Source: Bacteroidales bacterium UBA2295
GTDB lineage: Bacteria; Bacteroidota; Bacteroidia; Bacteroidales; Tenuifilaceae
Length of the DNA stretch: 16,375 nucleotides
Reading direction: 5' to 3'
Assembly (NCBI GenBank): GCA_002345825.1
Contig: DDWD01000201.1
Coordinates: 1-16,375 of the forward strand
This document shows positions 7,498 through 15,550 of the stretch, piece after piece. Made by a program: the position numbers and the translations under genes. The notes under the pieces were generated by a model that was not told where the DNA came from, searched no databases, and was given only the letters and a program-made list of their open reading frames with translations. The first letter of the stretch is position 1, and every line of letters starts with the position of its first letter.

Positions 7498-7854
7498 ATG
7501 TTAGAACACTTGACTATGGAGACATTCAAATCGAAAGTTTTCGATTTTGAGAAGAATACCGAATGGAAATTTGAGGGCGATAGGCCTGCAGTTATCGATT
7601 TTTATGCCGACTGGTGCGGACCATGCAAAATGGTTGCCCCAATCCTTGAGGAGCTATCAAAGGAGTACGATGGCAAAATTGATATCTACAAGGTAGATAC
7701 AGAAGCACAACAGGAGCTTGCCGGACTATTTGGCATCAGAAGCATCCCTTCTATCCTCTTCATCCCATTGGACGAAAAGCCACAAATGGCTGCCGGCGCT
7801 TTGCCAAAGGATACCTTTAAGCAGGCATTTGCCGATGTGCTAAAGGTTAGCTAA
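7498..7854 (+). CDS. trxA: Thioredoxin with canonical WCGPC active site
   Basis: This 118-residue thioredoxin reduces protein disulfides in the cytoplasm. The active site WCGPC has Cys40 and Cys43 after the strand AVIDFYAD, and the cis-proline is Pro84 in IRSIPSILF. No signal peptide is present. The N-terminal stretch (DFEKNTEWKFEGDRP, residues 16-30) is a little longer than in E. coli TrxA; my impression is that this is common in Bacteroidota thioredoxins. It ends the co-directional redox group and is followed by a long inverted repeat. Unlike the two atypical thioredoxin domains upstream, this one has all catalytic residues, so the island pairs normal and divergent versions. The ATG at 7498 follows an A-rich leader; an alternative ATG lies six codons in. 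Confidence 0.95.
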   Translation: MLEHLTMETFKSKVFDFEKNTEWKFEGDRPAVIDFYADWCGPCKMVAPILEELSKEYDGKIDIYKVDTEAQQELAGLFGIRSIPSILFIPLDEKPQMAAGALPKDTFKQAFADVLKVS

Positions 7855-7872
7855 ACCCGATAAGGGTTTATA

Positions 7873-7972
7873 AACAGGCTGCCCAAAAGGGAGTACCAAA
7901 GGGAATAACAGTTCCCAAACATCTTTTAAAAAATTGATGTTCCAGTACTTTCCTTTTGGGCAGCCTGTTTTT
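7873..7972. terminator. Long branched inverted repeat, probable bidirectional terminator
   Basis: The outer arms AACAGGCTGCCCAAAAGG (7873-7890) and its exact complement (7952-7969) form an 18-bp perfect stem. It continues with A:T and G:T pairs, a one-base bulge, and GTAC pairing with GTAC. Inside are two smaller hairpins: GGGAA/TTCCC (7901-7916) and AACATC/GATGTT (7918-7941). On the plus strand five T follow (7968-7972). It lies 18 bases after the trxA stop and begins 8 bases after the regulator's stop on the other strand, so it can end both units. The multi-branched form and near-perfect ends also resemble a small MITE-like element, but I see no target-site duplication. Confidence 0.7.
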
Positions 7973-7977
7973 GGTTG

Positions 7978-8733
7978 CTAGTTGATACCCTGATGCTGAA
8001 TGGATGATAGTACAGAGTCCTTTTTTCGAGAAGACACAGGGACAAGGCTACCGTTAGTAAGAACCAGCATCCCTCCATCGGATTTTTGATACCTATCGAC
8101 AAACCTAAGGTTTACCATATGGCTTTGGTGGCATCGTACAAATCCGTAGGCCGAGAGTAAATCTTCGTAATGCTTAATGTTGTGCGAAACAGTGATGCGC
8201 TTTCCGCTCTCGAGATAAAAATGGCAGTAAGCACCGTCCGATTCTATTCGGCATAAATCGGTGGTTTTAATTAAATGAATGTCATCATTGGTTTTAAGCA
8301 CAATGCGCTTCTCGTACCTTGTACTTTCCGAAAGGTTGTGAAGTAGGGTTAAAAGTTCGAGCTGCTTCCCTTCCTGTGAATTATGATGAATGGCTTTGCC
8401 AATGGCATCCCTAAGCTCAACAGGATTGACGGGTTTAAGAATATAGTCGACTGCACTAAGCCTAAAGGCTTGCACAGCAAACTGATCGAATGCGGTAATG
8501 AAGATTATTTTGAATGTGGGATTAGGGAAAACTTTAATCACATCGAAACCTGAACCATCCGATAGCTCAATATCAAGCAGCACAATGTTAGGCTTAAATT
8601 TCCTTATACCAGCTATGGCATCGGAAACGCTGTGCGCCCAACCTAAAATGGTGATATTAGGAAAGAAGTCGCTAACCATTGTTGTCAGCGTTTCAACCGA
8701 GGCTTGTTCATCATCAACAATAAATACGCTCAT
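7978..8733 (-). CDS. LytTR-family response regulator
   Basis: This DNA-binding output protein belongs to a LytS/LytR-type two-component system. The receiver domain has the acidic pair D9-D10, the phospho-acceptor D56 (NIVLLDIELSDG), T82 and the conserved K102 (DYILKPV); this numbering counts from the upstream GTG at 8739. A linker joins it to a LytTR DNA-binding domain at about 144-250, recognised by RIVLKTNDDIHLIKTTDLCRIES-type strands, the FVRCHQSHMVNL segment and the VPVSSRKK end. The frame could begin at GTG 8739, but ATG 8733 gives the standard MSVFIVDDE start and is preferred. It is preceded by the kinase gene at 21 bases on the same strand. Targets are unknown; the divergent envelope operon beyond the kinase is a candidate. 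Confidence 0.95.
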   Translation of the reverse strand: MSVFIVDDEQASVETLTTMVSDFFPNITILGWAHSVSDAIAGIRKFKPNIVLLDIELSDGSGFDVIKVFPNPTFKIIFITAFDQFAVQAFRLSAVDYILKPVNPVELRDAIGKAIHHNSQEGKQLELLTLLHNLSESTRYEKRIVLKTNDDIHLIKTTDLCRIESDGAYCHFYLESGKRITVSHNIKHYEDLLSAYGFVRCHQSHMVNLRFVDRYQKSDGGMLVLTNGSLVPVSSRKKDSVLSSIQHQGIN

Positions 8734-8754
8734 CGGCACTAATTGTTAGTTGAT

Positions 8755-10740
8755 TTAGTTAAGCCTACTCAGGCTATCACTAAAAAGCAAGGGCAATTTC
8801 AAGGTTAAGCGAGTACCTCCCCCATCCGAATCAATATCCTCGTATTCAAAATTGGCCCTGCATTTGAGCTGCTTGCATAGAACGGAGAGCCTATCGCGAG
8901 TAATTTGAGTAGCCAACGATTTGTGAGTACCCTCCTTTTTCTCTTTAGCCTTGCTTATACCAATTCCATTATCAATTACCTCGCAGTACAAGCTATTGTT
9001 AGCCTCAACAAACTTTATTTGGATCATGCCATCAGTTCTATCCTTGGCAAATCCATGAATTACGGAGTTTTCAACAAAGGGCTGAACAATCAACGGTGGT
9101 ATCATAATATCAGCTACATCAGTTTGGGTATCGAGAGTGATGGAGTAGTTGAAAAGATTGGGAAACCGCACCTTCTGCAGGTCGAGAAATAGGTTGATTG
9201 CCTCAATTTCCGACTGTAGCGGCACAAGATTACTCCGTGAGCTATCGAGGATTAGCCTTATAAACTTGGCAAAGCTGGCCACCAGCTCTGCAGCTACCAG
9301 CTTATCGGCTCTATAAACCATATTCTGTATGGCCGAAAGGGAGTTGAACAGAAAGTGTGGGTTCATCTGCGAGCGAAACAGCTGATGCTCCAGGATTAGC
9401 CTTTGCTGCTTCGACTTTAACTTGGCGCTATATATCCATAGAAACGCAAGCAGAATAGTTGCTAACAACAACAGCGATATTGAAATAATGAGATAGTTTT
9501 TAGTTGTATTCTTTTTCTCAAGCGCTGCCGATAGGCTTGCCAAATGGTTAATCTCCTCTGTCTTTCGTTCATCTTGAAAAACGGCCTCAAGCCTTGATAT
9601 CTCGTTGCGCTTTTCGAGCGAAATTATGCTATCGTTAATGGATGAGTACTGTAGATGGTTGTGGTATGCCTCCCAATAGTTCCCTATGGCCGCATAGGCC
9701 TTCGACAAATGCTTGTAGGCATAGCGCTGATTAACCAAGGCTGATGTTTGCTTGGCTATGGCCAGTTGACTTGAAGCATAATTAATAGCCTTTCCCCAGC
9801 TCTGTCTTTCAATCTCTAAATCGGCTAAGTTGCCATAAACCAGGGCCAAACCTTGCTTATTTCCTGCCTTCTCTAAATTCTCTTCCGCCTTTAAAAAATA
9901 TTCCTCCGCATCAGCATAGTTTCCTAGCCGTTTTTCCAGAACACCTAGGTTTGACTGTATTAATCCCACATTACCGGTTAAACCATTCGTCTCACAAAAA
10001 TTTAATGCCGTTTGGTAGTAAGGGAGTGCCTCGGCAAATTGTCCGCTTGAGTTTAGTATATTGGCCAACGTTAAGCTGGTAACGGCAACACCACGGTCAT
10101 TACCCTGCTTTTTGTGAAGATCAAGCGCTTTCGAAATATACTCCAAAGCCTTTTCGGGCTCCCCAATCTCTTGATAAATGTTAGCGGTATTTGTGTGAAA
10201 AATGGCAATGCTTGCGCTATCGTTATACTGCAAAGCAATGCTCACCGCATCCTGATAGGTTTTAAGAGCATCGGTGTAGTTCCCAAGCTTTTTCTGAAAA
10301 ACTCCCTTTGAGTTTGCTAGGGCAGTATAATCCTGATAGTATAGACTTGGCAAAATGTACCTGTAAGCCTCTATTTCCAACAGGGTCTGATCAATAAGGC
10401 TCAAAGCATCAGTTAACCTACCTGTGTTGCTAAAAGCAACCGCTATTCCCCTTTGGGCCAATGCCTTTGAACGAATAAATTCGACCCTAGTGGTATCAGT
10501 GTCACCGAACCTATTTAATCTTATCGTTGAAATATCAATTATTTTCCTGTAAAGTTGAATGGCCGAATCGGGACGGATATCGGCAAGGGAGTCGGCAGTC
10601 CGGACAAAAACCTGCAGAGTATCAATTGGCATATTGATAGCCGATTTCTCGGAGGGGCTAATATTGCAACTCCACATTGCAATGCTGAAAGCAAGTGCAA
10701 TGAAAACCGACCTTACCAACCTGATTCTGATTAGGTTCAT
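8755..10740 (-). CDS. TPR-containing membrane sensor histidine kinase (LytS/YehU type)
   Basis: This 661-residue kinase partners the LytTR regulator downstream. The N-terminus is a signal sequence with a possible lipobox (MWSC, Cys25), so it may be a lipid-anchored periplasmic start or simply cleaved. Residues about 45-370 are tetratricopeptide repeats, with clear A/G-L/I-x-Y spacing such as KLGNYTDALKTYQDAV, GEPEKALEYISKAL and RLGNYADAEEYFLKAE. A coiled coil and one transmembrane helix (about 416-437) follow. The His_kinase domain has the phospho-acceptor His462 in SQMNPHFLFNSL, the N-box PFVENSVIHG (554-563) and the G-box DNGIGI (590-595), closed by a HATPase end with GGGTRLTLKLP. All catalytic motifs are present. 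The TPR sensor is predicted to be periplasmic, perhaps reading a protein or peptide ligand, which is inference. Confidence 0.95.
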   Translation of the reverse strand: MNLIRIRLVRSVFIALAFSIAMWSCNISPSEKSAINMPIDTLQVFVRTADSLADIRPDSAIQLYRKIIDISTIRLNRFGDTDTTRVEFIRSKALAQRGIAVAFSNTGRLTDALSLIDQTLLEIEAYRYILPSLYYQDYTALANSKGVFQKKLGNYTDALKTYQDAVSIALQYNDSASIAIFHTNTANIYQEIGEPEKALEYISKALDLHKKQGNDRGVAVTSLTLANILNSSGQFAEALPYYQTALNFCETNGLTGNVGLIQSNLGVLEKRLGNYADAEEYFLKAEENLEKAGNKQGLALVYGNLADLEIERQSWGKAINYASSQLAIAKQTSALVNQRYAYKHLSKAYAAIGNYWEAYHNHLQYSSINDSIISLEKRNEISRLEAVFQDERKTEEINHLASLSAALEKKNTTKNYLIISISLLLLATILLAFLWIYSAKLKSKQQRLILEHQLFRSQMNPHFLFNSLSAIQNMVYRADKLVAAELVASFAKFIRLILDSSRSNLVPLQSEIEAINLFLDLQKVRFPNLFNYSITLDTQTDVADIMIPPLIVQPFVENSVIHGFAKDRTDGMIQIKFVEANNSLYCEVIDNGIGISKAKEKKEGTHKSLATQITRDRLSVLCKQLKCRANFEYEDIDSDGGGTRLTLKLPLLFSDSLSRLN

Positions 10741-11058
10741 CGTATCAAATAATAATAAAATTACAGCGATATTTTTAAACTTACTCCAAAATCACCATTT
10801 TTTTATGTGTAAAATATTGCAAGGCAGCGAAAAACCTTATTATGCTTGATGTATAGCAAAATCTTTTTCATTACAACCTCACTTAAGTCTAGCGCATTTA
10901 AACAAGAATGCCACGGATTTCAATAATCAATTAGCGGATATACAGTAGGTACATTTTGATATTCAGCGCGATGTAACTTTGATATGAAGCCAGATAGAAT
11001 GCCATGCAGCCAATGGTAATCTGACTTAAATAGATTTACTAACCAAAATGATGCTGAA
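10741..11058. other. Divergent intergenic region between the kinase and the PKD-lipoprotein operon
   Basis: No gene is seen in these 318 bases. The region is AT-rich on the kinase side. It holds one good plus-strand -7 box (see 10974-10981), a 9-bp direct repeat (AGAATGCCA at 10905-10913 and 10996-11004) and a weak AAGG...CCTT hairpin near 10820-10837. I found no CAAAnnTA, that is, no minus-strand -7 box for the kinase. I also found no convincing pair of LytTR half-sites. Confidence 0.7.
10974..10981 (+). promoter_or_regulatory. Probable -7 box for the PKD-lipoprotein operon
   Basis: TAACTTTG matches the Bacteroidota -7 consensus TAnnTTTG exactly, with a TTTTG about 15 bases upstream (10954-10958), somewhat closer than the usual -33 spacing. 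It would give a leader of about 70 bases before the start at 11059. Confidence 0.42.
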
Positions 11059-12045
11059 ATGAAAAAGTTAAAATTACTACACCTGCTACTGGCAGGCTTG
11101 TGGCTCTTCCTTGCTGGATGTGAGGAGGATCCGTACGTATCGTTTACCGTCTCGTCATCCCTTGTTGCGGTAAACGAAACGGTGACCTTTACAAATTCAT
11201 CGGTTGATGCTGATCACTTTGAGTGGTACTTTGGCGATGGTACTACATCAACTGTGGTAAACCCAACACACAGCTACAGCAAGGAGGGGGCATATATCGT
11301 AACCCTGGTGGGGTATTCAAAATCGGGCAATAAAAAGGACGATGCATACCAATTCTATCTGTATGTTCTTAACCCACGCGAAGTAACATTTACAAACCCA
11401 ACCTACACCCCTATTGAAATCACTATCGATGAATTTGACACACGCACAATCCCCATTGGCGGAAGCACTACCTATCAGGTTTACACCTCAACCATTACCC
11501 TTAATGCTTTAACTACCGAAAAATTTAGCAATGGAACACCATTGGGACTAACAATAACTTGGACTGGCGAAATTGAATTGCCTAACAATACGCAAACATT
11601 TAACCTAAATGTTGGTACAGATTTTTACTACCTGTACACCACCAACTATAGCGAATACACACTTGGACCAATACATAGCAACTGGGGAACAGACTATCAG
11701 GTTACCATAAATTGTCAGCTCCCCTCCGATGGTGTAAAATATAATTTGGGTTACCACTACGCCCAATACTCAAACGAAATGCGGTTTTACGTTAATACTA
11801 CCCAATATTTCTATGCATATAGGGGAACGCATTTCAACTATCCCAATGTGATTAACCAGTCCGTATCGATGACTTGCGGTGCAAAGGGGTTGTACAAAAC
11901 CAAATCTGATATTTTGGCTTTTGATGAGAACCAGGGACCAACCCTCTTTGACCTTACCCCCACCGAAAACATTGCATTTAAGAAAGCAGCGGCTAGCATC
12001 GATATCGTTTCGGACAAGTTCATACCTCAACATAAAAAACAGTAG
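11059..12045 (+). CDS. PKD-domain surface or periplasmic lipoprotein
   Basis: This 328-residue lipoprotein has a clear signal peptide with lipobox LFLAGC, cleaved before Cys21; the following acidic residues EED are frequent in exported Bacteroidota lipoproteins. Residues about 26-103 are a PKD (Ig-like) domain, shown by VNETVTFTNSS, the hallmark WYFGDG (56-61) and HSYSKEGAYIVTLVGYS (71-87). The remaining 220 residues are rich in Thr, Tyr and Asn and probably all-beta; I do not recognise them. It starts a unit with the beta-barrel gene 2 bases downstream and the caspase gene after that. A four-codon frame ATGATGCTGAAATGA overlaps its start codon, possibly coupling initiation. A ligand-binding or adhesive role at the envelope is a family-level guess. 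Confidence 0.88.
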   Translation: MKKLKLLHLLLAGLWLFLAGCEEDPYVSFTVSSSLVAVNETVTFTNSSVDADHFEWYFGDGTTSTVVNPTHSYSKEGAYIVTLVGYSKSGNKKDDAYQFYLYVLNPREVTFTNPTYTPIEITIDEFDTRTIPIGGSTTYQVYTSTITLNALTTEKFSNGTPLGLTITWTGEIELPNNTQTFNLNVGTDFYYLYTTNYSEYTLGPIHSNWGTDYQVTINCQLPSDGVKYNLGYHYAQYSNEMRFYVNTTQYFYAYRGTHFNYPNVINQSVSMTCGAKGLYKTKSDILAFDENQGPTLFDLTPTENIAFKKAAASIDIVSDKFIPQHKKQ

Positions 12046-12047
12046 CC

Positions 12048-12884
12048 ATGAAATCATCAAAAATAACATATGTATTGGCCACACTGCTAATACTCACAAC
12101 AAGCAATCTATTTGCCCAATTCGAGAATAAGGTTACGCTTAACGTTTCGATAGGTGCAATTCAACCGGTTGGGCAAAGCGAGTATATCTACCTATCGCAG
12201 AATGGAACATACCTAAACACATGGCTTATGCCCTACCTCTTTTCAAATTTTGAACGAGGGGGTTCTTTTACTGGCACCGTAATGTTTAACCTAAACCGAA
12301 CTTTTTCGCTTGGTGTTGGGGTTACCATGGAGCGCATTGGCGATTGGGAATATATTGACGAGTACACTGCCAATGGCGAGCGGGTTGAAAACAACTTCCT
12401 ATCATGGAACATCACCCAGGAAGGTAGCATTCTCGATGAAGGTATGAACGAGCTCAATATGTACAACCTTGGGATTGGCGTTTTCCCACGCATTAATATG
12501 GCATACGGAAAGCGATTTAATCCCTACGTTTTTGTGGAGGTAACATTTAACTACACCGATATTAATTACATCGATAATAGGCGCGATTCATGGATTGCTT
12601 TGGGCGGCTCCGAACAGGAATACGACGAGTGGTACTATAGCCTAACCAGCCCATCGGCCTACAACAATACTCCACAGCAAAGTTTTGGCATTGGGCTCTA
12701 CCCTGGTATTGGATTCGACTTCAACATCAGCAGCAACCTTGGGTTATTTGTTCACGGCGGATACTCATTTATCAGCATAAACAAGGCCGATTTAGAAGAA
12801 TCCAATCTTGAACCCGAGAACTTCACCTCTGCCAAGGTCGAGGTTGGATTGAAATTCAGCTTCCTACGCTCTAAGGATATTTAA
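12048..12884 (+). CDS. Outer-membrane beta-barrel protein
   Basis: This 278-residue protein has a signal peptide (hydrophobic residues 7-19, likely cut near LFA|Q at 23/24). The mature part alternates short amphipathic strands with turns, for example VTLNVSIGAIQPVG, TGTVMFNLNRTFSLGVGVTMERIG, LGIGVFPRINMAYGK, FNPYVFVEVTFNY, FGIGLYPGIGFDFN, LGLFVHGGYSFI and a final AKVEVGLKFSFL. That pattern is typical of small 8- to 10-strand outer-membrane barrels (OmpA-like or PorT-like folds in Bacteroidota). Its ATG lies 2 bases after the lipoprotein stop, so the two are translationally linked, and the caspase gene follows after 29 bases. It may anchor or export its neighbours; this is inferred from gene order only. 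Confidence 0.85.
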   Translation: MKSSKITYVLATLLILTTSNLFAQFENKVTLNVSIGAIQPVGQSEYIYLSQNGTYLNTWLMPYLFSNFERGGSFTGTVMFNLNRTFSLGVGVTMERIGDWEYIDEYTANGERVENNFLSWNITQEGSILDEGMNELNMYNLGIGVFPRINMAYGKRFNPYVFVEVTFNYTDINYIDNRRDSWIALGGSEQEYDEWYYSLTSPSAYNNTPQQSFGIGLYPGIGFDFNISSNLGLFVHGGYSFISINKADLEESNLEPENFTSAKVEVGLKFSFLRSKDI

Positions 12885-12913
12885 TCGCTTGCAATACTTA
12901 ATCCGTATGCACA

Positions 12914-15526
12914 ATGGCAAAAGGTTTAGTAGCACTTCTCGCATTGGTTTTGGCTTGCACCTCGCTTGCAGGACAGGTTAGCAAGCTAAAATCGTTTGGA
13001 GATAAAAGGCACAACGTGATCACCTCAACCATTAGCTACGATGGTGCATACCTTGCAACTGCAGGTGATGACAACGAACTTATTGTTTGGGATTACAACA
13101 ATACTAACCTATACCGTAAACTAACAGGGCTCGACCAATGGACAAAAGCCTTAGCCTTTAGCCGCGATGGCAAGCTGCTTATTTCGGGCGGAAAGGACAG
13201 CAAGGTTTACATTTGGGATATTGACAAAGCATCAATAGCTAGGAATTTAACGGGTCATTCCGGTGATATTTGTGCACTAGCAGTAAATCCGCAAAACAAC
13301 CTATTGGCATCGGGTGGCGATGATAATACCATTCGGATTTGGGAACTATCCTCTGGCCGGCTTTTGCAAAGTCTAAGCAAACACTCCAAAACAGTTACCT
13401 CGCTTGACTTTAGCCCCAATGGGACATCGCTTATCTCTGGATCAGCCGACGGTTCGCTAATAATTTGGGACACATCAAGGTGGACAACACTCCACACCAT
13501 TAGCGACCACAGGGGTTGGGTTAGGTGCGTTGTTTATAGCCCAACAGGTGAAACATTCGCATCGGGTGGAGACGATAGGTACATTAGGATTTACAGTTCA
13601 ACAGGTGCACTAAAGTACGAGTTGAAGGGTCACCGAAACTGGGTACAGTGCCTTTCCTATAGCGCCGATGGCAAGTACGTGGTGAGCGGATCGCACGATA
13701 AAACGTTTATTGTTTGGAGCGCTGTGAGTGGCACAGAGGTTTACAAGTCGCCCTCTCTGGGCGAAATTGTTTATTCTGTAGGGTTAAACCCCAACGGTAA
13801 AAGTATTTTGGCCACCAACCTGCGCAGCAGCGATATGTCTCTTTGGGATGTCGGAGATCTACATATCTTCTCAACAGTTGCCCCCTCGCAAACAACGGCA
13901 AGCACAACAAAACCCGAAGAGGTAAAGGTAGTACAGGCTGTTGTGGAAACTAAGACACCGCAGCTCGCCCTAAAGTCGGTACTTTTTACCGATGCCAATA
14001 AGAACAATATTATCAATGCGGGCGAGCAATCATTCATCGATATCTCCATTAGCAATACGGGAAATGGCGTTGCCAAAATGGTGAAACTATTTGTAACCGA
14101 GCAGAACAATGTTAGCGGGCTCACCTTCTCTCCATTCATAGAGGTTGGTGACATTGCGGCAGGACAAACCAAATCGGCGAGAGTATCCATACAGGCCAAC
14201 GAATCCATAGCCTCTGCCACAGCAAATTTCAGCATCACTATAACCGAAAGCCGAGGATACAGCTGTTCGCCTGCGGAGCTGGCAATTGTAACAAGAAAGC
14301 AGGAAGTTCCCTTGGTGGTTCTGCATGAGCATAGCTTTACTCCCATTGGCTCCGATATAATATCCAAAGGGAGCAAGTTTAAGCTAAGCCTAAAGGTTCA
14401 GAACAAGGGTGATGCCCCTGCCTACAGCGTAAAGGTGAAGTTTGAGCTACCCGATAATGCGTTTATCGTGAGTGAACCAGAATTCTTTGTGGCCCAGCTA
14501 ACGCCCAACGAAACAAAGGTGTTCGATCTTGAGGTGATGACCAACACGCGGTATATCCGCCCCGATGTGCCCATAGAGGTGTTTGTAACCGAATCGACAG
14601 GAAAATATGGCGACAGAAAGATTGCCAGCGCACGGCTAAACGAAGGGGCACAAGGGAACCTAAGTGCACCCATGCTGGCAACTACAACCCAAGCGCAGGG
14701 CACTGCAACACCAAAGCCAACGCTAAAATCGGATGTGGATATTGATATACCCAAGGCTGCCAGCAGAAATCCCAACCGCTACGCGCTAATCATAGGGAAC
14801 GAGGATTACTCGTCGTATCAGCGGGGACTAAAAACCGAGTCGAATGTTGAGTTTGCGGTAAGCGATGCCGAATCGTTTAGTAACTATGCCACTAACATTA
14901 TGGGCGTTCCCGAGGAGAATGTGATACTTCGAACCAACGCCACAGCCATGGAGATGCACAGAGCCATTAGCCAGATAAATACAATAATAAAGATTGGCGA
15001 GGGAAAATCGGAGGTGTTTGTTATGTACGCAGGTCATGGTTTCCCCGACGAGAAAACCCAGGAGCCATATCTTATTCCTGTTGATGTTAGCGGAGCCGAC
15101 CTGCAATTTGCCATTAAGCTCACCGATTTTTACGCCAAGCTCACCGAGCATCCATCGAAACGGGTTACCGTTTTCCTCGATGCCTGTTTTAGCGGTGGAG
15201 GTCGCGAGCAGGGGCTAATTGCCGCACGTGGAGTAAAGTTACGCCCTAGGGAAAACGTGCTAAAGGGTAACCTGGTGGTTTTCGCAGCCACCTCGGGCGA
15301 TCAGTCGGCCCTGCCATGGAAAGAAAAAAACCACGGCATGTTTACCTACCATCTGCTACAAAAACTAAAGGAGACCAAGGGCGATATTACCTATCAGGAG
15401 CTATCGGACTACCTAAAGCACAATGTGGCAACCCGATCGGTTCTAGTTAACCAAAAGGAGCAAAATCCGCAGACCAACATTAGCAGCGATGTGTTTGACA
15501 CCTGGGGAAACTGGCGTTTAAAGTAA
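12914..15526 (+). CDS. Exported WD40 propeller - CARDB-like - caspase (C14) protein
   Basis: This 870-residue protein carries an export signal (residues 5-20; either signal peptidase I at SLA|GQ or a weak lipobox VLAC at Cys15). Residues about 30-312 hold seven WD40 blades with GHxxWV-type and S/AGGDDxxIxIWD ends, enough for a closed propeller. Two CARDB or Ig-like segments follow (about 350-460 and 470-575). The first opens with DANKNNIINAGE, which resembles a calcium-binding loop. After a Thr/Pro-rich linker, the C-terminal 250 residues are a caspase-fold peptidase. NRYALIIGNEDYS starts the domain at 621, the catalytic His708 is in MYAGHGF and the catalytic Cys758 in FLDACFSGGG; AATSGDQSA and a C-terminal helix complete it. 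Both dyad residues are present, so it should be active. The propeller likely binds a partner protein. No C-terminal secretion domain is seen. It ends the three-gene unit. Confidence 0.95.
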   Translation: MAKGLVALLALVLACTSLAGQVSKLKSFGDKRHNVITSTISYDGAYLATAGDDNELIVWDYNNTNLYRKLTGLDQWTKALAFSRDGKLLISGGKDSKVYIWDIDKASIARNLTGHSGDICALAVNPQNNLLASGGDDNTIRIWELSSGRLLQSLSKHSKTVTSLDFSPNGTSLISGSADGSLIIWDTSRWTTLHTISDHRGWVRCVVYSPTGETFASGGDDRYIRIYSSTGALKYELKGHRNWVQCLSYSADGKYVVSGSHDKTFIVWSAVSGTEVYKSPSLGEIVYSVGLNPNGKSILATNLRSSDMSLWDVGDLHIFSTVAPSQTTASTTKPEEVKVVQAVVETKTPQLALKSVLFTDANKNNIINAGEQSFIDISISNTGNGVAKMVKLFVTEQNNVSGLTFSPFIEVGDIAAGQTKSARVSIQANESIASATANFSITITESRGYSCSPAELAIVTRKQEVPLVVLHEHSFTPIGSDIISKGSKFKLSLKVQNKGDAPAYSVKVKFELPDNAFIVSEPEFFVAQLTPNETKVFDLEVMTNTRYIRPDVPIEVFVTESTGKYGDRKIASARLNEGAQGNLSAPMLATTTQAQGTATPKPTLKSDVDIDIPKAASRNPNRYALIIGNEDYSSYQRGLKTESNVEFAVSDAESFSNYATNIMGVPEENVILRTNATAMEMHRAISQINTIIKIGEGKSEVFVMYAGHGFPDEKTQEPYLIPVDVSGADLQFAIKLTDFYAKLTEHPSKRVTVFLDACFSGGGREQGLIAARGVKLRPRENVLKGNLVVFAATSGDQSALPWKEKNHGMFTYHLLQKLKETKGDITYQELSDYLKHNVATRSVLVNQKEQNPQTNISSDVFDTWGNWRLK

Positions 15527-15550
15527 ATGGATAATGCTCATAATTAAATG

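Noticed and set aside
10741..11058. LytTR binding sites (paired imperfect direct repeats)
   Set aside because: I scanned for spaced half-sites of the known LytTR type and found no convincing pair.
13771..14376. A 201-codon open frame on the minus strand
   Set aside because: It lies wholly inside the WD40-caspase gene, has no domain-like pattern, and is a shadow of codon use on the other strand.
15100..15526. Type IX secretion C-terminal domain on the caspase protein
   Set aside because: The protein ends directly after the caspase fold (VFDTWGNWRLK) without the extra Ig-like sorting domain.
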